Part shown: in pieces, positions 1 through 9,176 of the stretch
Position numbering within the stretch: position 1 is the first letter of the stretch
Layout: the number at the start of each line of letters is the position of its first letter
Source: Conidiobolus incongruus B7586
Lineage: Eukaryota > Entomophthoromycota > Entomophthoromycetes > Entomophthorales > Conidiobolaceae
Length of the DNA: 14,048 nt
Direction of reading: 5' to 3'
Assembly: GCA_000697335.1 (NCBI GenBank)
Contig: JNEM01009639.1
Coordinates: forward strand, 1-14,048
The notes under the pieces: generated by a model
Seen by the model: only the letters and a program-made list of their open reading frames with translations
Database searches by the model: none
What the model was told of the DNA's origin: nothing
Position numbers and translations under genes: made by a program

Positions 1-1264
1 TTTTATATTAGAATAAATACCATTTATATTTTAAGAGAAAATACTTTTAACTAAAAAAATCTTATTATAAAGTTAAATAAAAATTTAAATATTAATACTA
101 AAATTAAATTAAAATTAATTAAAATAAAATTATTTAGTTTAATAAAACAAAAATATATTTTAATAAATTTAATAAAAAAGTTAAATATTTCAAAAAAGAA
201 AAAAAATTACTTTATAACTATTATGTTATTATAACTTAAAATTTAATGATAAGTTAATTGTAATTTAAAAATATATGTTATCTTTAGGTATAAAATAACT
301 TTATAAAGTTAATAAGGGAATTAATATTAAAATATATTAAAGTATTTTAAACAATAAATTAAAAAAACTATTGAGTAATATAAGTTAAATAAATTAAATA
401 TTATTTTTTAACATGATAATGTTTTTTATTATATTACAAATTTTATTTTTAAATAGCTTAAAAATAACAAAATAACTATTATAAAATAACCTCTTTAATC
501 TTTTAATTTTATTCTAATTAAATATTTTTAAAATTAATTAAAAAAATTAATTAAAATTTTCCTCTTATTAAAAAATTTAAATTAACTTTAAAAGTATATT
601 TAAGAAGCTTAAAATAATATTAGTTTTACTTAATATAAAAAGCTAGTTGATTTTATACTTTATAAACTTAAAGAAGTTAGAAAAATAAAGGATAGATATA
701 TTAAATATTAATTTTTCTATCAATACTAAATCCTACAAATTTATTACTTATTTTAATTATACTTTTAGTTTTAATATATTAATCAATAATTAATTAAATT
801 TAACTTTATATGTTATATTATAAATAAAAAATATATATTAATTACTTAATTTAATATAAGTTTATTTAAATTAGAATTGATTAAGATATTAATAGAAATA
901 TTTTTATTTTTAATTTTATGACTCATTTTTGCAAGCTAGTATATATATATTTGAAGATATCAATTCTCTCATATATTGAATAAATGATTTACTTTTTAAA
1001 ACTAATAATAAGTTTGAAAAGCCTAAAAATAAAATGCTTGCTATTTTTTCTTTTTGAACCAATATTAATTATATATGAGAAATTGCTATCTAAAAATCAA
1101 CTATTATCTTCTATCCAATGTATTACAATTTATACATAAATGATTTATAACATTAAAAAACATTAAATATTTATTCGTATTAAAGAAATATTGCTGTTGA
1201 ATCAAGAAATTCTTAAAATATATTCAATATCTTTTAATATCAATAAATTTTTTTTCTTTATTAG

Positions 1265-1468
1265 CCTCATCACAAAATTGTTAAAGACAGCTGTGGAAAA
1301 TATGCTATACATTTTATTCTGGTTAACTTCCATGTAGTAAATAACTGAGACTCATCTATACACGATAGAGTTTATGACAAGTTGAAAATGATATTTCTAT
1401 CATTTCCCAAAACAATTTTACACTATGTTAATAGATCGATAATTTATCATTATATAGCTTGTAATTAA
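1265..1468 (+). pseudogene. Possible decayed PUF (Pumilio) repeat fragment
   Basis: One + frame runs 68 codons to a TAA with a single internal TGA. Its text resembles Pumilio repeats. The piece KDSCGKYAIHFIL lines up with the family pattern D-x-x-G-N-Y-V-V-Q-x-x-L. The piece HDRVYDKLKMIFLSFPKT lines up with the inter-repeat helices and the following LS-x-x-K. A pyrimidine-rich stretch ending in TTATTAG lies directly upstream and could be an old 3' splice site, which would make this a former exon. About 140 bases downstream another coding-like stretch starts at ATG 1613 (MVFLVNFREW...), so a larger decayed gene may cover about 1260-1700. The match is by eye from family knowledge. AT-rich DNA gives K/N/I/Y-rich text by chance, so this is weak. 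Confidence 0.25.
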
Positions 1469-1899
1469 GCATATTAATGCACAATAAAAATCAGTTTAAC
1501 AAATACTAATCTTAAAGTTCATATAATTTAACAATAGTATTAAATAATGTATACTCTCTAGTATAAATTCTTAATCTATAAATTCTTTTTATGCCTCAAT
1601 ATAATATTTATAATGGTTTTTCTAGTTAATTTTAGAGAATGGGACATTTTTTGGAGTCTGTTTCATAATATGAGTAAATTTGGTTTTCAGATATCGGGTT
1701 GATCTGCAAAATATTAATATCTTAATGAACTAAATTAAATCTTTGATTTATATATTTGTATAAAATATCAAAATTGAATCAATTGCAAAATTTATGTCAG
1801 CAAACTATATGTTAAAGAGGGTAACTGAAGTCAACAGCACAAATGACAACCATATAAAAGGAAAATTGTACTAAAATATATGTATAAAAATGCGAATTA

Positions 1900-1907
1900 T
1901 GACGTCA
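1900..1907. promoter_or_regulatory. Palindromic CRE/ATF-type site TGACGTCA
   Basis: A perfect eight-base TGACGTCA, the consensus for CREB/ATF-type bZIP factors, lies about 945 bases before the tandem-PH start codon. CG is rare in this AT-rich DNA, which makes the site stand out. At this distance a role is only a guess. Confidence 0.15.
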
Positions 1908-2573
1908 AATGATATAACTACTTTGAATTTCATCATTCACATTACAATTTAATCAATTAAGCTATCCATTATGTTGATTTTTCTAAATATCATTTTGAAT
2001 CAAAAACATGCAGAATTTCAAGTGATTAGTAGTTGTCCAGAATTTATCCTAATTTCACTATAAATATCATTGATGATTAATAATTAGTTTAACAATTTTG
2101 CAATTATTATAATAGCGGAAGTAAAATACAGAATATATTTTCTAAAAATAACAGGTATCTTATTTACATAAATAAATATGGTATATATATATATTTATAT
2201 ATATTTCATTTAAATAGGTTTTTGCTTTATTTGATAAAACATTTTATTTCCAAATTGATATAAAAATTAAATATAATAAATTACTAAATTTAGCTAAATT
2301 AATTAATTTTTAGTGTAAAAATTTTAATTATGATTTAATAAGAGTAAATAATATATTTTATTATTTTAAAAAAACATATTAATAAAAATATCTTTGTATT
2401 ATTAGAGAATATAATGATTTTTGAACACTTTAATGAATATACGAAGAAATCAACTCAAGATTTTATAATATCTTGATCAAATTCCAAGCAATTGGCGGAA
2501 CAATCAAACTAATGAATTATTAGAAAATGATAAAATTTAGGTTTGATTGAGTTGACAATTTAGATTGACTGAA

Positions 2574-2606
2574 TCCTGTTAATTGAGATTTGAAATTAAC
2601 ACAGGA
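2574..2606. repeat. Imperfect hairpin upstream of the tandem-PH gene
   Basis: TCCTGTTAATT at 2574-2584 faces AATTAACACAGGA at 2594-2606. It forms a stem of about 11 pairs with a two-base bulge and a nine-base loop. A second small stem, CAAGAT/ATCTTG, lies at 2456-2475. Both sit in the moderately GC-rich 430 bases before the start codon. The function is unknown and they may be chance. Confidence 0.3.
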
Positions 2607-2737
2607 GTTTGAATTTAGAACAGAAATTTAACTTGAAAGAATTTTTGAAACCAAATTGAACACTGAATTTAAATACCCAATAAGTTTGATTGTTTTTATT
2701 TCAAAGTATCATCTACCTTTTATGAAAACCCCTACAT

Positions 2738-2745
2738 TATAAATA
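2738..2745 (+). promoter_or_regulatory. Candidate TATA box of the tandem-PH gene
   Basis: TATAAATA lies 107 bases before the ATG at 2852. It is followed by a pyrimidine-rich stretch (about 2752-2810, rich in CTTCT/TCATC), as is common just upstream of fungal start sites. In DNA this AT-rich a TATA-like word is expected often, so the call is tentative. Confidence 0.3.
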
Positions 2746-2851
2746 TTAAGCTAATCTTCTCTAAAATAATTTTCATCTTCATCCTGTTAATATTCTCTAG
2801 TCAATTATTAGTTCCTTAACTGATTTCATATACTTTGTTATCTAAAGCACA

Positions 2852-4178
2852 ATGTCTGTAATAAACTCTTCGATAAATGATAATAAAAAATTATCATCTG
2901 AATTACATTCACACGATTTCACAGAAACGGCACTATTTAGAGAGCATCAAGCTATCAAATCTGGTTATGTTTTCAAGAGATATAAAACTAGAAAAGTAAT
3001 TATTAATTACTAATTATTTAATATTTAATTTTTAAATTTACTTATATATATTAAATAATATAGATATGGAAAAAACGTTGGATGGTATTAAGAGGCCAAA
3101 GTGTTTTTGTTTATAAAAATGATAAAGTACTTTTTTGATTATTAAATAATGTTAAATTCATATTAACTTAAATTGATTTATTAACAGGAATACGAACTAT
3201 TATATCACATTGATTTAAGCGAAGTGCAAGCTATTTCTGAAGTTAAGAGGAAAAAGAGAGAAAATGTATTTGGTATGGTGACTTTAGCCAAGATATTCTA
3301 TTTTCAAGCTGCCAACCAGAAAGAAATGGATGAATGGATTCAATTATTGAAGACTGCTAGAACACAAACTTTGTACCAAGAATATGAGGTTGAGACTGTA
3401 ACTAGGTCGGAACCTATCGATATTCCTTCTAATAAATCCAACACAAATCAGCCTTGGTCTTCAAGTCGCAGTCACCCTACTTCCTTTGATCCAACTTCAC
3501 TGTCTGCAAGTTCTTGTTCGAATATCGGCTCTTACGATGTATTCACTCAGGATCCTATGAATCCTCCGGCCCAAATTAGTGATGTATCACTAGAGGCCCC
3601 TTCTGACGAACACTCTGAATGTTCTTTAGAGGAATCACCAGTTCTTGAGCCCTCACCCGTTACACCCAATTTATCTCCACCAAATTTAGAAATGGCCAAC
3701 TTATCACTTGAACCTCATTTGAATCAGTTTGATTCCGTACCTCAACACCAAGGCTTTTTATTTAAAAAATGTGAAAGTTATAAGGTAAATATTTTATATT
3801 TATATTATGAATATCAAGTTATTAAATTCTTATTTTGTAGTCTTGGAGAACTAGATGGTTTGTATTAAGAGATGGAAAATTATGCTATTATAAAGATGAT
3901 AAAGTAATTATTTATTATATATATTATTTTAAAAATTTATTAAATGCGAATATAATTACTTTTAGGAGTACGAAATTCACGGAATGATACCGTTACAATC
4001 TATTTCTAAAGTAACCAAAGCTATTTCAACTGACAAGTCAAAGAGGTATTGCTTTAAAATTATTTCGCCTAAGAGGAACTTTAAACTATGTGCTAATTCT
4101 CAAGCCGATATGGAAAAATGGATTGAAGTCATCAATAACAATAAGGCTAATACGGATGGAAGGCCTATTAGCACCTGA
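2852..4178 (+). CDS. Tandem PH-domain protein, OPY1-like, five exons
   Basis: Exons read as 2852-2995, 3064-3126, 3188-3784, 3841-3903 and 3966-4178, giving 359 residues. All four introns (56-68 bases, GTA...AG) are phase 0. PH1 spans about residues 37-127 and ends in the family's C-terminal helix with invariant Trp119 (EMDEWIQLL). PH2 spans about 256-345 with Trp341 (DMEKWIEVI). Both carry a basic strand 1-2 pattern typical of phosphoinositide binding (KKRWMVLR in PH1, RTRWFVLR in PH2, each preceded by lysines and followed by a Tyr). Residues 128-255 form a Ser/Pro-rich, acidic, presumably disordered linker. Two PH domains and little else match yeast OPY1 (328 residues), a plasma-membrane PI(4,5)P2 binder; the assignment rests on layout and size, not a search. 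No signal peptide or membrane span is visible. The start is the first ATG of exon 1, just before MSVINSS. Confidence 0.85.
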
Positions 4179-4458
4179 TTGATTCATTTTTAGCTTATTA
4201 CTATTATTACTCTTTTGGTTTAATGTGGTTTGTTGGTTATAAATAGTTTTCCAATATCATTTATAGGGTTATGGATATAATCAAGATTATCGAATCAATC
4301 TATAAGTCAAGGTTGCTGTGTTGCTATAGGTTCGTTTCAAATTATGAGGCAAATATACTCAAAATCAAATTTATTTTAATTTTACATGTAATGTATTTAA
4401 ATTTACTTAGCGTAATTATAATATCAATAATATTATATACTATTTTAATGTTGTTTGC

Positions 4459-4478
4459 TAAAATAAAATTTTATTTTA
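4459..4478. terminator. Perfect A/T palindrome with AATAAA on both strands
   Basis: TAAAATAAAATTTTATTTTA is a perfect 20-base palindrome. It contains AATAAA at 4462-4467 on the + strand and the same hexamer on the other strand. It lies about 285 bases past the tandem-PH stop codon and could serve as that gene's poly(A) signal. No closer AATAAA was noticed. Function is inferred from the hexamer alone. Confidence 0.25.
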
Positions 4479-5451
4479 ATACTTAGTATTATTTAAATAA
4501 CAAATACCTTTGAATATTTAGCTATTGATTTATATATCCATATAAATTTATATTTTAAAAATTCAACAATATCCCTTTATTTAAAATTTCAATTAAAACA
4601 TATATTTCAAAAAAATTAGTACTTAAATATTATCTATTTTACAATGTCAAAATATTATTTATTAATGCTCTAGATATATTTTAAATACATATTTATTATT
4701 ATATTTAACTTAATTGATAGTGTCTTAAATTATCAAATACCAATTTAACATTAAATAAAATTAGTAAAAATATTATTTTTAATTAGACCATTTAAAAAAA
4801 TTTCTTATAATAAATAATTCGAATTTAGATCCTATTTAACATTCTTTTACATTATTATTTTATATTAAGCCACTGTAAATTTATATATTACTTTAGATAA
4901 ATTTAGTATTTTTAAAATTGTAATATTCTATGTAATAAGAGATATATCAACTAAATGATATTTTTTTAAGATTTTAAAGTATTAATTATTTAGCTTGATT
5001 TTGTGAATCATTAAATATATATTATAGACTTTCTATCTTGGTATATAATCAAATAATTGATTTAGTTAATGCACTATTAATATTTGAATATGTCATAAAT
5101 AATTTAGACTATACTTAGTTTTTATAGTTGTAATTAGTAATATTTAATAAATAGAACACTTTAGAATTTATTGTATATTCTTTTTGAATTTTCCTTTTAC
5201 TTGATTTGAATATAAATATCCAAAACTAGAAATTTCAAATAGAATAAATATGAATTTTTGAGGTGATTATGAATTTCATAATGATGAAAAATTATTAATA
5301 ATATATTTTAAATACAATCATTTTGATACTTATTTTCTATTAAATCCTACTATCACTATTTTTAATTTTTTAATTTATATTATGATACTATTTTAAATCT
5401 ACAAATTGTTTGATAATGTTCAAAATAAAATTAATTGGAAAAATTATTTGA

Positions 5452-5634
5452 TTGAACTTTTTGAATTGCTTCAAATACACAAAAGTCGGATTCGGAAGTT
5501 TGGCTAATGAAGTATGCGTAAGATTGGTTTATTAAATATTCGAATTCAAAACCAATTATATAATTCAAAAAGTTATTTATAGCAATTCAAGTTACCTGAA
5601 TTTGGAAAATATACTTTATTCACTTAGTTCATAG
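5452..5634 (+). pseudogene. Possible second PUF-like relic
   Basis: A + frame of 61 codons, ending in TAG, has one internal TAA and reads like the end of a Pumilio array. KVGFGSLANEVC resembles the helix pattern K-F-G-S-x-V-x-E-x-C. FKTNYIIQKVI resembles the last-repeat pattern A-N-Y-V-V-Q-K-M-I. It is in the same orientation as the fragment at 1265-1468 but 4 kb away, with the intact tandem-PH gene between. Such short text can arise by chance in DNA of this composition, so I rate it below the first relic. The same stretch carries a 13-base inverted repeat (5455-5467 and 5562-5574), probably unrelated. Confidence 0.18.
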
Positions 5635-6152
5635 CTAACTATATCGATTGATAATATATTAATTATAATGAAATAGATCTTAAACAAAATTAATTTATTA
5701 AGTCGACATGTTTTATAATTCTAGCCAAGCCTTTGAATCGGATTTGTGATTAAATCTATATATGTATTAATATTATAATATTTTTCAATAATGTAATAAT
5801 TATATCTAAATATTTTGATGATATTATTGTATATATATATATATTTATATTTATATTAATAATAAAATTTAAATTTGAAGTTTATTTGGTTATTAATTTA
5901 TAGATGCAAAAAGAGATAACAAAACTTGTTTTAAAAATTATAACATTTAATATTTTTGTGAGAGTCGATTGATAGTATCAGATAAGTTAATCAATTGTAT
6001 TCCTTAATGACGATTGCTACCATTTTAGGGTTATATGGTTTTAGGTGATTTAATAGTGATGAATGACTTAGCGCATATTACATCTTGGATATATTGGGTA
6101 TTCATTAACAACTCAGATTACCAGAATGTCATGTCAATGATTTAAGATTCTG

Positions 6153-6157
6153 ATTGG
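6153..6157 (-). promoter_or_regulatory. Inverted CCAAT box upstream of THI4
   Basis: ATTGG lies about 165 bases before the THI4 start codon, in the GC-richer proximal promoter. CCAAT boxes bound by HAP-type complexes are common at this distance in fungal genes. A GATA-type word, AGATAA, also lies at 5980-5985. Both are short words with no independent support. Confidence 0.2.
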
Positions 6158-6253
6158 ATAAATATGATGAAATATTGATTGTCAAAATGTTGTTTTTGAC
6201 TTTTTCAATACTCTTCGTAATAATTTACTTTTATAGAATCTTGAATTTTCCAG

Positions 6254-6260
6254 TATATAA
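6254..6260 (+). promoter_or_regulatory. Candidate TATA box of THI4
   Basis: TATATAA, followed by GG, lies 62 bases before the ATG at 6322. If it is used, the 5' leader is only about 30-40 bases, with no room for an intron or an aptamer. This fits a strongly expressed gene. The call rests on word and position only. Confidence 0.4.
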
Positions 6261-6321
6261 GGATTAATTGTCATATAACTGTTTGATTGATTAAATATCA
6301 TAACTAAATCATATAGTCATT

Positions 6322-7173
6322 ATGTCCAACCAAACCAACTTATTACAACCTGGAGCTGTCTCTTACGCTCCCATTCGTGAAGCTGAAGTCTCTCGCGAGA
6401 TGACCACTCGCTACATGAACGATTTGTTGGAGTTGGCTGAATGTGACGTAGTCATTGTTGGTGCCGGTCCCTCCGGTTTAACATGTGCCTACGAACTCAG
6501 CAAACAACCCAACCTTAAGGTTGCCATCATTGAAGCCTCTGTCGCCCCTGGTGGTGGTGGTTGGGTTGGCGGTCAACTTTTTTCCGCCATGGTTGTCCGT
6601 AAACCTGCTCACCACCTCTTAGATGAACTCGAAATCCCCTACGATGAAAAGGAAAACTATGTCGTCGTCAAGCACGCTGCTCTCTTCACTTCTACCATTA
6701 TCTCCAAAGTCATCAAGAACGGTGTCAAATTATACAATGCTACCTCCGTCGAAGATTTTATCATCCGTGATGGTACCGTTGGTGGTGTCGTCACAAATTG
6801 GGCTTTAGTTACCAAGGCTCATGGTACTCAATCCTGTATGGATCCCCAAGTCATTGAAGCTAAGGTTACTGTCTCCTCCTGCGGACATGATGGTCCTTTC
6901 GGAGCTACTGGTGTTCGCAGACTCGCTGAGCTTGGCCTCATCGACTCTCTTCCCGGTATGCGTGCCTTAGATATGAATGCTTCTGAAAACGCCATCGTTG
7001 AACACACTCGTGAAATTGTCCCTGGTATGATCATTACTGGTATGGAAGTTGCTGAAGCCACTGGAACTGCCAGAATGGGCCCTACTTTCGGTGCCATGAT
7101 GATCTCTGGCCAAAAAGCTGCTCAACTTGCTCTCCAAAAACTCGGTCTTACTGCTCCTAAGGCCGGCCACTAA
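6322..7173 (+). CDS. THI4: Thiamine thiazole synthase, intronless
   Basis: This 283-residue enzyme makes the thiazole half of thiamine from NAD and glycine, taking sulfur from its own cysteine. A Rossmann loop VGAGPSG lies at residues 46-52, followed by acidic Glu71. Next come [17 protein letters not shown] (74-90) and the conserved VRKPAH (92-97). The catalytic segment HGTQSCMDP carries Cys172, equivalent to yeast Cys205, the suicide sulfur donor. Asp174 and His189 match the yeast iron ligands Asp207 and His232. The C-terminal RMGPTFGAM has Arg251. All expected active residues are present, so it should be the single-turnover type. It is shorter than yeast Thi4 (326 residues) because the yeast N-terminal extension and two internal insertions are absent. 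An in-frame TAA at 6301-6303 fixes the start at 6322. GC is near 50% and C-ending codons are frequent, unlike the neighbouring genes. Confidence 0.97.
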   Translation: MSNQTNLLQPGAVSYAPIREAEVSREMTTRYMNDLLELAECDVVIVGAGPSGLTCAYELSKQPNLKVAIIEASVAPGGGGWVGGQLFSAMVVRKPAHHLLDELEIPYDEKENYVVVKHAALFTSTIISKVIKNGVKLYNATSVEDFIIRDGTVGGVVTNWALVTKAHGTQSCMDPQVIEAKVTVSSCGHDGPFGATGVRRLAELGLIDSLPGMRALDMNASENAIVEHTREIVPGMIITGMEVAEATGTARMGPTFGAMMISGQKAAQLALQKLGLTAPKAGH

Positions 7174-7194
7174 TTTTTATATCAACTCACCAAA

Positions 7195-7200
7195 AATAAA
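7195..7200 (+). terminator. AATAAA poly(A) signal of THI4
   Basis: A canonical AATAAA lies 22 bases after the THI4 stop codon and is followed by T-rich DNA. The position suits a short 3' leader of a highly expressed gene. Confidence 0.45.
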
Positions 7201-7238
7201 TATGCATTTTTCTCCTGGTATGACATTTAATTTTAATT

Positions 7239-7698
7239 TCAATAATCTTGGATATTTTTCTTTATTTGATCATGATTAGAATTATTATTATAACCATCCC
7301 GATGTATATAATATTTTTGATCAAATTTTCGATTTCCTGTAGAATCTATTAAATGTGGATAACCAACTCCCGAGTCCTACTAACCATTAAACTGGAAACA
7401 ATTTTCCTTTATATAGCTAAAATCAATATCATGTGGATATTCGGCTAAATTTACAAACCTTAATGACTAAAAGTTATCAAATTTTAATCAGTCGTAAGTG
7501 AAATTTTTCATAAAAACTAAAAATTTTAAATATGTATTTCATCCATTCCAATACTAGATAAATTGATAATTATAAATATCTTCATCAGCAATTCATATTA
7601 TTGGCATATTTTAAACCATGATCCATCCCGGATAATCCTTCAAAAAAGTTTTTGGTTGTATAAATTGAATCTCAATTATATTCTTCAAAAAAATAGCC
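7239..7698 (-). pseudogene. Coding-like minus-strand fossil of unknown identity
   Basis: Read on the minus strand, this stretch gives protein-like text in pieces, for example GLSGMDHGLKYANNMN (about 7591-7638) and DSGVGYPHLIDSTGN (about 7330-7376). The last piece runs to a stop at 7239-7241. Several breaks separate the pieces, so it is not a working gene. I do not recognise the family. It could be an old host gene or part of an old mobile element. The composition is somewhat richer in G and C than the DNA to its right. Because AT-rich DNA gives plausible-looking text by chance, confidence is low. Confidence 0.22.
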
Positions 7699-8024
7699 TA
7701 TAAAATATAATATATAAATAACATATTGTAATTTAAAAAGTAACATTATTAATGTCGTAGAACTAAATATAAACATTAAACTTATATTATGCATTAAATA
7801 TAATTTATCATGTTAAGATACACCATTGTATATAATAAAATCTATTATATTGACCATTTGATAAAGATTTCTTTTCTTATTAGGTCATTAATAATAATAA
7901 TGATTTACATAATTTTATGGATCATAGGAAATATATTAGAAATATTAATATATGTGATTCATAACATATCATTATTTATTTTATTATAAATAATATGAAT
8001 GCGCTTTATTCCAACAAATCAAAC

Positions 8025-8056
8025 CATAAGGATACTAAATACATGGTATCTTTATG
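8025..8056. repeat. Eleven-pair hairpin
   Basis: CATAAGGATAC (8025-8035) and GTATCTTTATG (8046-8056) pair along 11 positions with one G-T pair and a ten-base loop. A second perfect hairpin, TATGGTA/TACCATA with a four-base loop, lies at 8131-8148. I found no gene or flanking target duplication to explain them. Confidence 0.4.
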
Positions 8057-9117
8057 ATTGAAGCAAAATAGCATTAACATTTTTATTATATTAAAACAAA
8101 TCAGAGAACACAATAATATAACAAAATAATTATGGTATTCTTACCATATTGTTACTTATTATATCAAAGTATAATTGATAAAATTAATTAGAATCAATCA
8201 CAGGAATCATATTACCGGATTCTGTTGAAATGATGAGATATTTAGGGTATTTTTAGGAATTATTAATATTTTCAAGTTGAATTTGATAAATGTTTTTAGT
8301 CAATATGTTTTAAATGACATACAGTTAATATATAAATCAATATAAAGAATTATTCTTAATAATCTATCATATTAAAAATAATTAATTAATTATAAAAACT
8401 AAAGTTGATTATGAAATACTCAAAATACATAGTAATATATTTGAAAACAATATAAAGCATCATATTAATAGAAAGTTTCTATAGATTGATGTCGTATTCA
8501 TTTTATCCACTCTCGAAAATAATCGAACTTAAATCAAAGTTTTCTCATTTCTATCTATTTATATATTCATTACACCGATATTTACCGATATTAACATCTA
8601 TTCTCGTATTATTATTTTATCATTTCATTGATCTCAAATTATTTTTTAGTTATATATTTTTGAATATTTGATTTCCTTAATAATATATCTGATCTTGGTA
8701 TTTTATATTCAATTAATATATAAAAACTTTATTTTAAGCTTTCTAATAATATATATCAAAGTGATTATAGCATCATATTTAAAATTATTTAAACAAATAT
8801 AATTTGATGTATACTAAGTAAATTTAAAACATTTTTCAAACTAAATTTAACGACATGCTCATCTGCAGTTAGAATATTGGTTGATTTATATTTAAACCCT
8901 GTCAACCTTAGGTTTGAAAGTAGTATCAAATTATACTGAAAAATTTTTAGAAAAATCAATTTAATATTTGGTTATATTCAGTTTATGGAATTATACTTTG
9001 TAATTTTGTCATGTGACATGGTTTTCACAAGAATATGATAAATATTATGCAATAAATATTTTTTAAGATGAAGAATCATTATTTATCAAGTTTAATTGGT
9101 TAAAATGGTATTGACTA

Positions 9118-9176
9118 TCATTATATTTCAAACTTGAAAGTTTTGTTTTTGAATGGTTGTACCATTAATATAATGA
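9118..9176. repeat. Small cluster of nested inverted repeats
   Basis: TCATTATATT (9118-9127) and AATATAATGA (9167-9176) are exact inverted copies bounding a 59-base segment. Inside are two further palindromes: TTTCAA/TTGAAA at 9126-9139 and AATGGT/ACCATT at 9152-9166. The layout recalls the folded core of a tiny non-autonomous element, but no target duplication or second copy was seen in this window. Confidence 0.3.

Larger units (their letters stand above)
1..2851. other. Upstream gap, extremely AT-rich at its left end
   Basis: No intact gene is visible on either strand. Bases 1 to about 910 are near 10% GC by eye, built almost only of A/T runs and TTAA/TAAT words. Around 910-960 the composition steps up to roughly 25-30% GC and stays there until about 2150. 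It drops again at about 2160-2420, then recovers before the tandem-PH gene. The moderate-GC part contains coding-like text (see 1265-1468). An AT dinucleotide tract lies near 2180-2205. I see no tRNA, no terminal repeats and no transposase motif. Confidence 0.7.
4179..6321. other. AT-rich gap between the tandem-PH gene and THI4
   Basis: This gap holds the 3' flank of the tandem-PH gene, about 900 bases of very AT-rich DNA (roughly 4480-5400), a weak coding-like relic (5452-5634), an AT microsatellite at about 5830-5844, and a GC-richer stretch from about 5960 that is probably the THI4 promoter. Two hydrophobic or low-complexity open stretches exist but show no gene features. No RNA gene or mobile element was recognised. 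Confidence 0.65.

Noticed and set aside
1342-1348. CTGAGA, the core word of TPP aptamers
   Set aside because: It is 5 kb from THI4, within a coding-like relic, and lacks the partner segments of the aptamer.
1790-2085. Long + frames with few stops in the upstream gap
   Set aside because: Two different frames look equally open here and give only K/N/I/F-rich text, so this is most likely a base-composition effect.
4271-4486. 71-codon hydrophobic open frame after the tandem-PH gene
   Set aside because: It lies in the probable 3' flank, has only A/T-driven hydrophobic text (I, L, F, K, N), no recognisable motif and no promoter signal. Open frames of this size occur by chance.
5455-5574. 13-base perfect inverted repeat (AACTTTTTGAATT and its complement) about 95 bases apart
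   Set aside because: With A/T near 75-80%, an exact match of this length within a few hundred bases is about what chance gives over 14 kb. No target duplication or element structure accompanies it.
5830-5844. TA-rich tract similar to the one near 2180-2205
   Set aside because: Similarity is limited to the simple repeat itself; the flanks do not match, so this is not a copied element.
6035-6145. 36-codon ATG frame upstream of THI4
   Set aside because: It reads fairly protein-like (MVLGDLIVMNDLAHI...) but lies upstream of the likely TATA box, so it is probably not in the leader, and no family is recognised.
6828-7170. Minus-strand open frames within THI4
   Set aside because: They are shadows of the strongly biased THI4 codon use on the opposite strand, with no independent support.
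8486-8671. 61-codon hydrophobic open frame in the THI4 to ROM2 gap
   Set aside because: It is low-complexity F/L/I/Y/S text with no family resemblance and no nearby signals.
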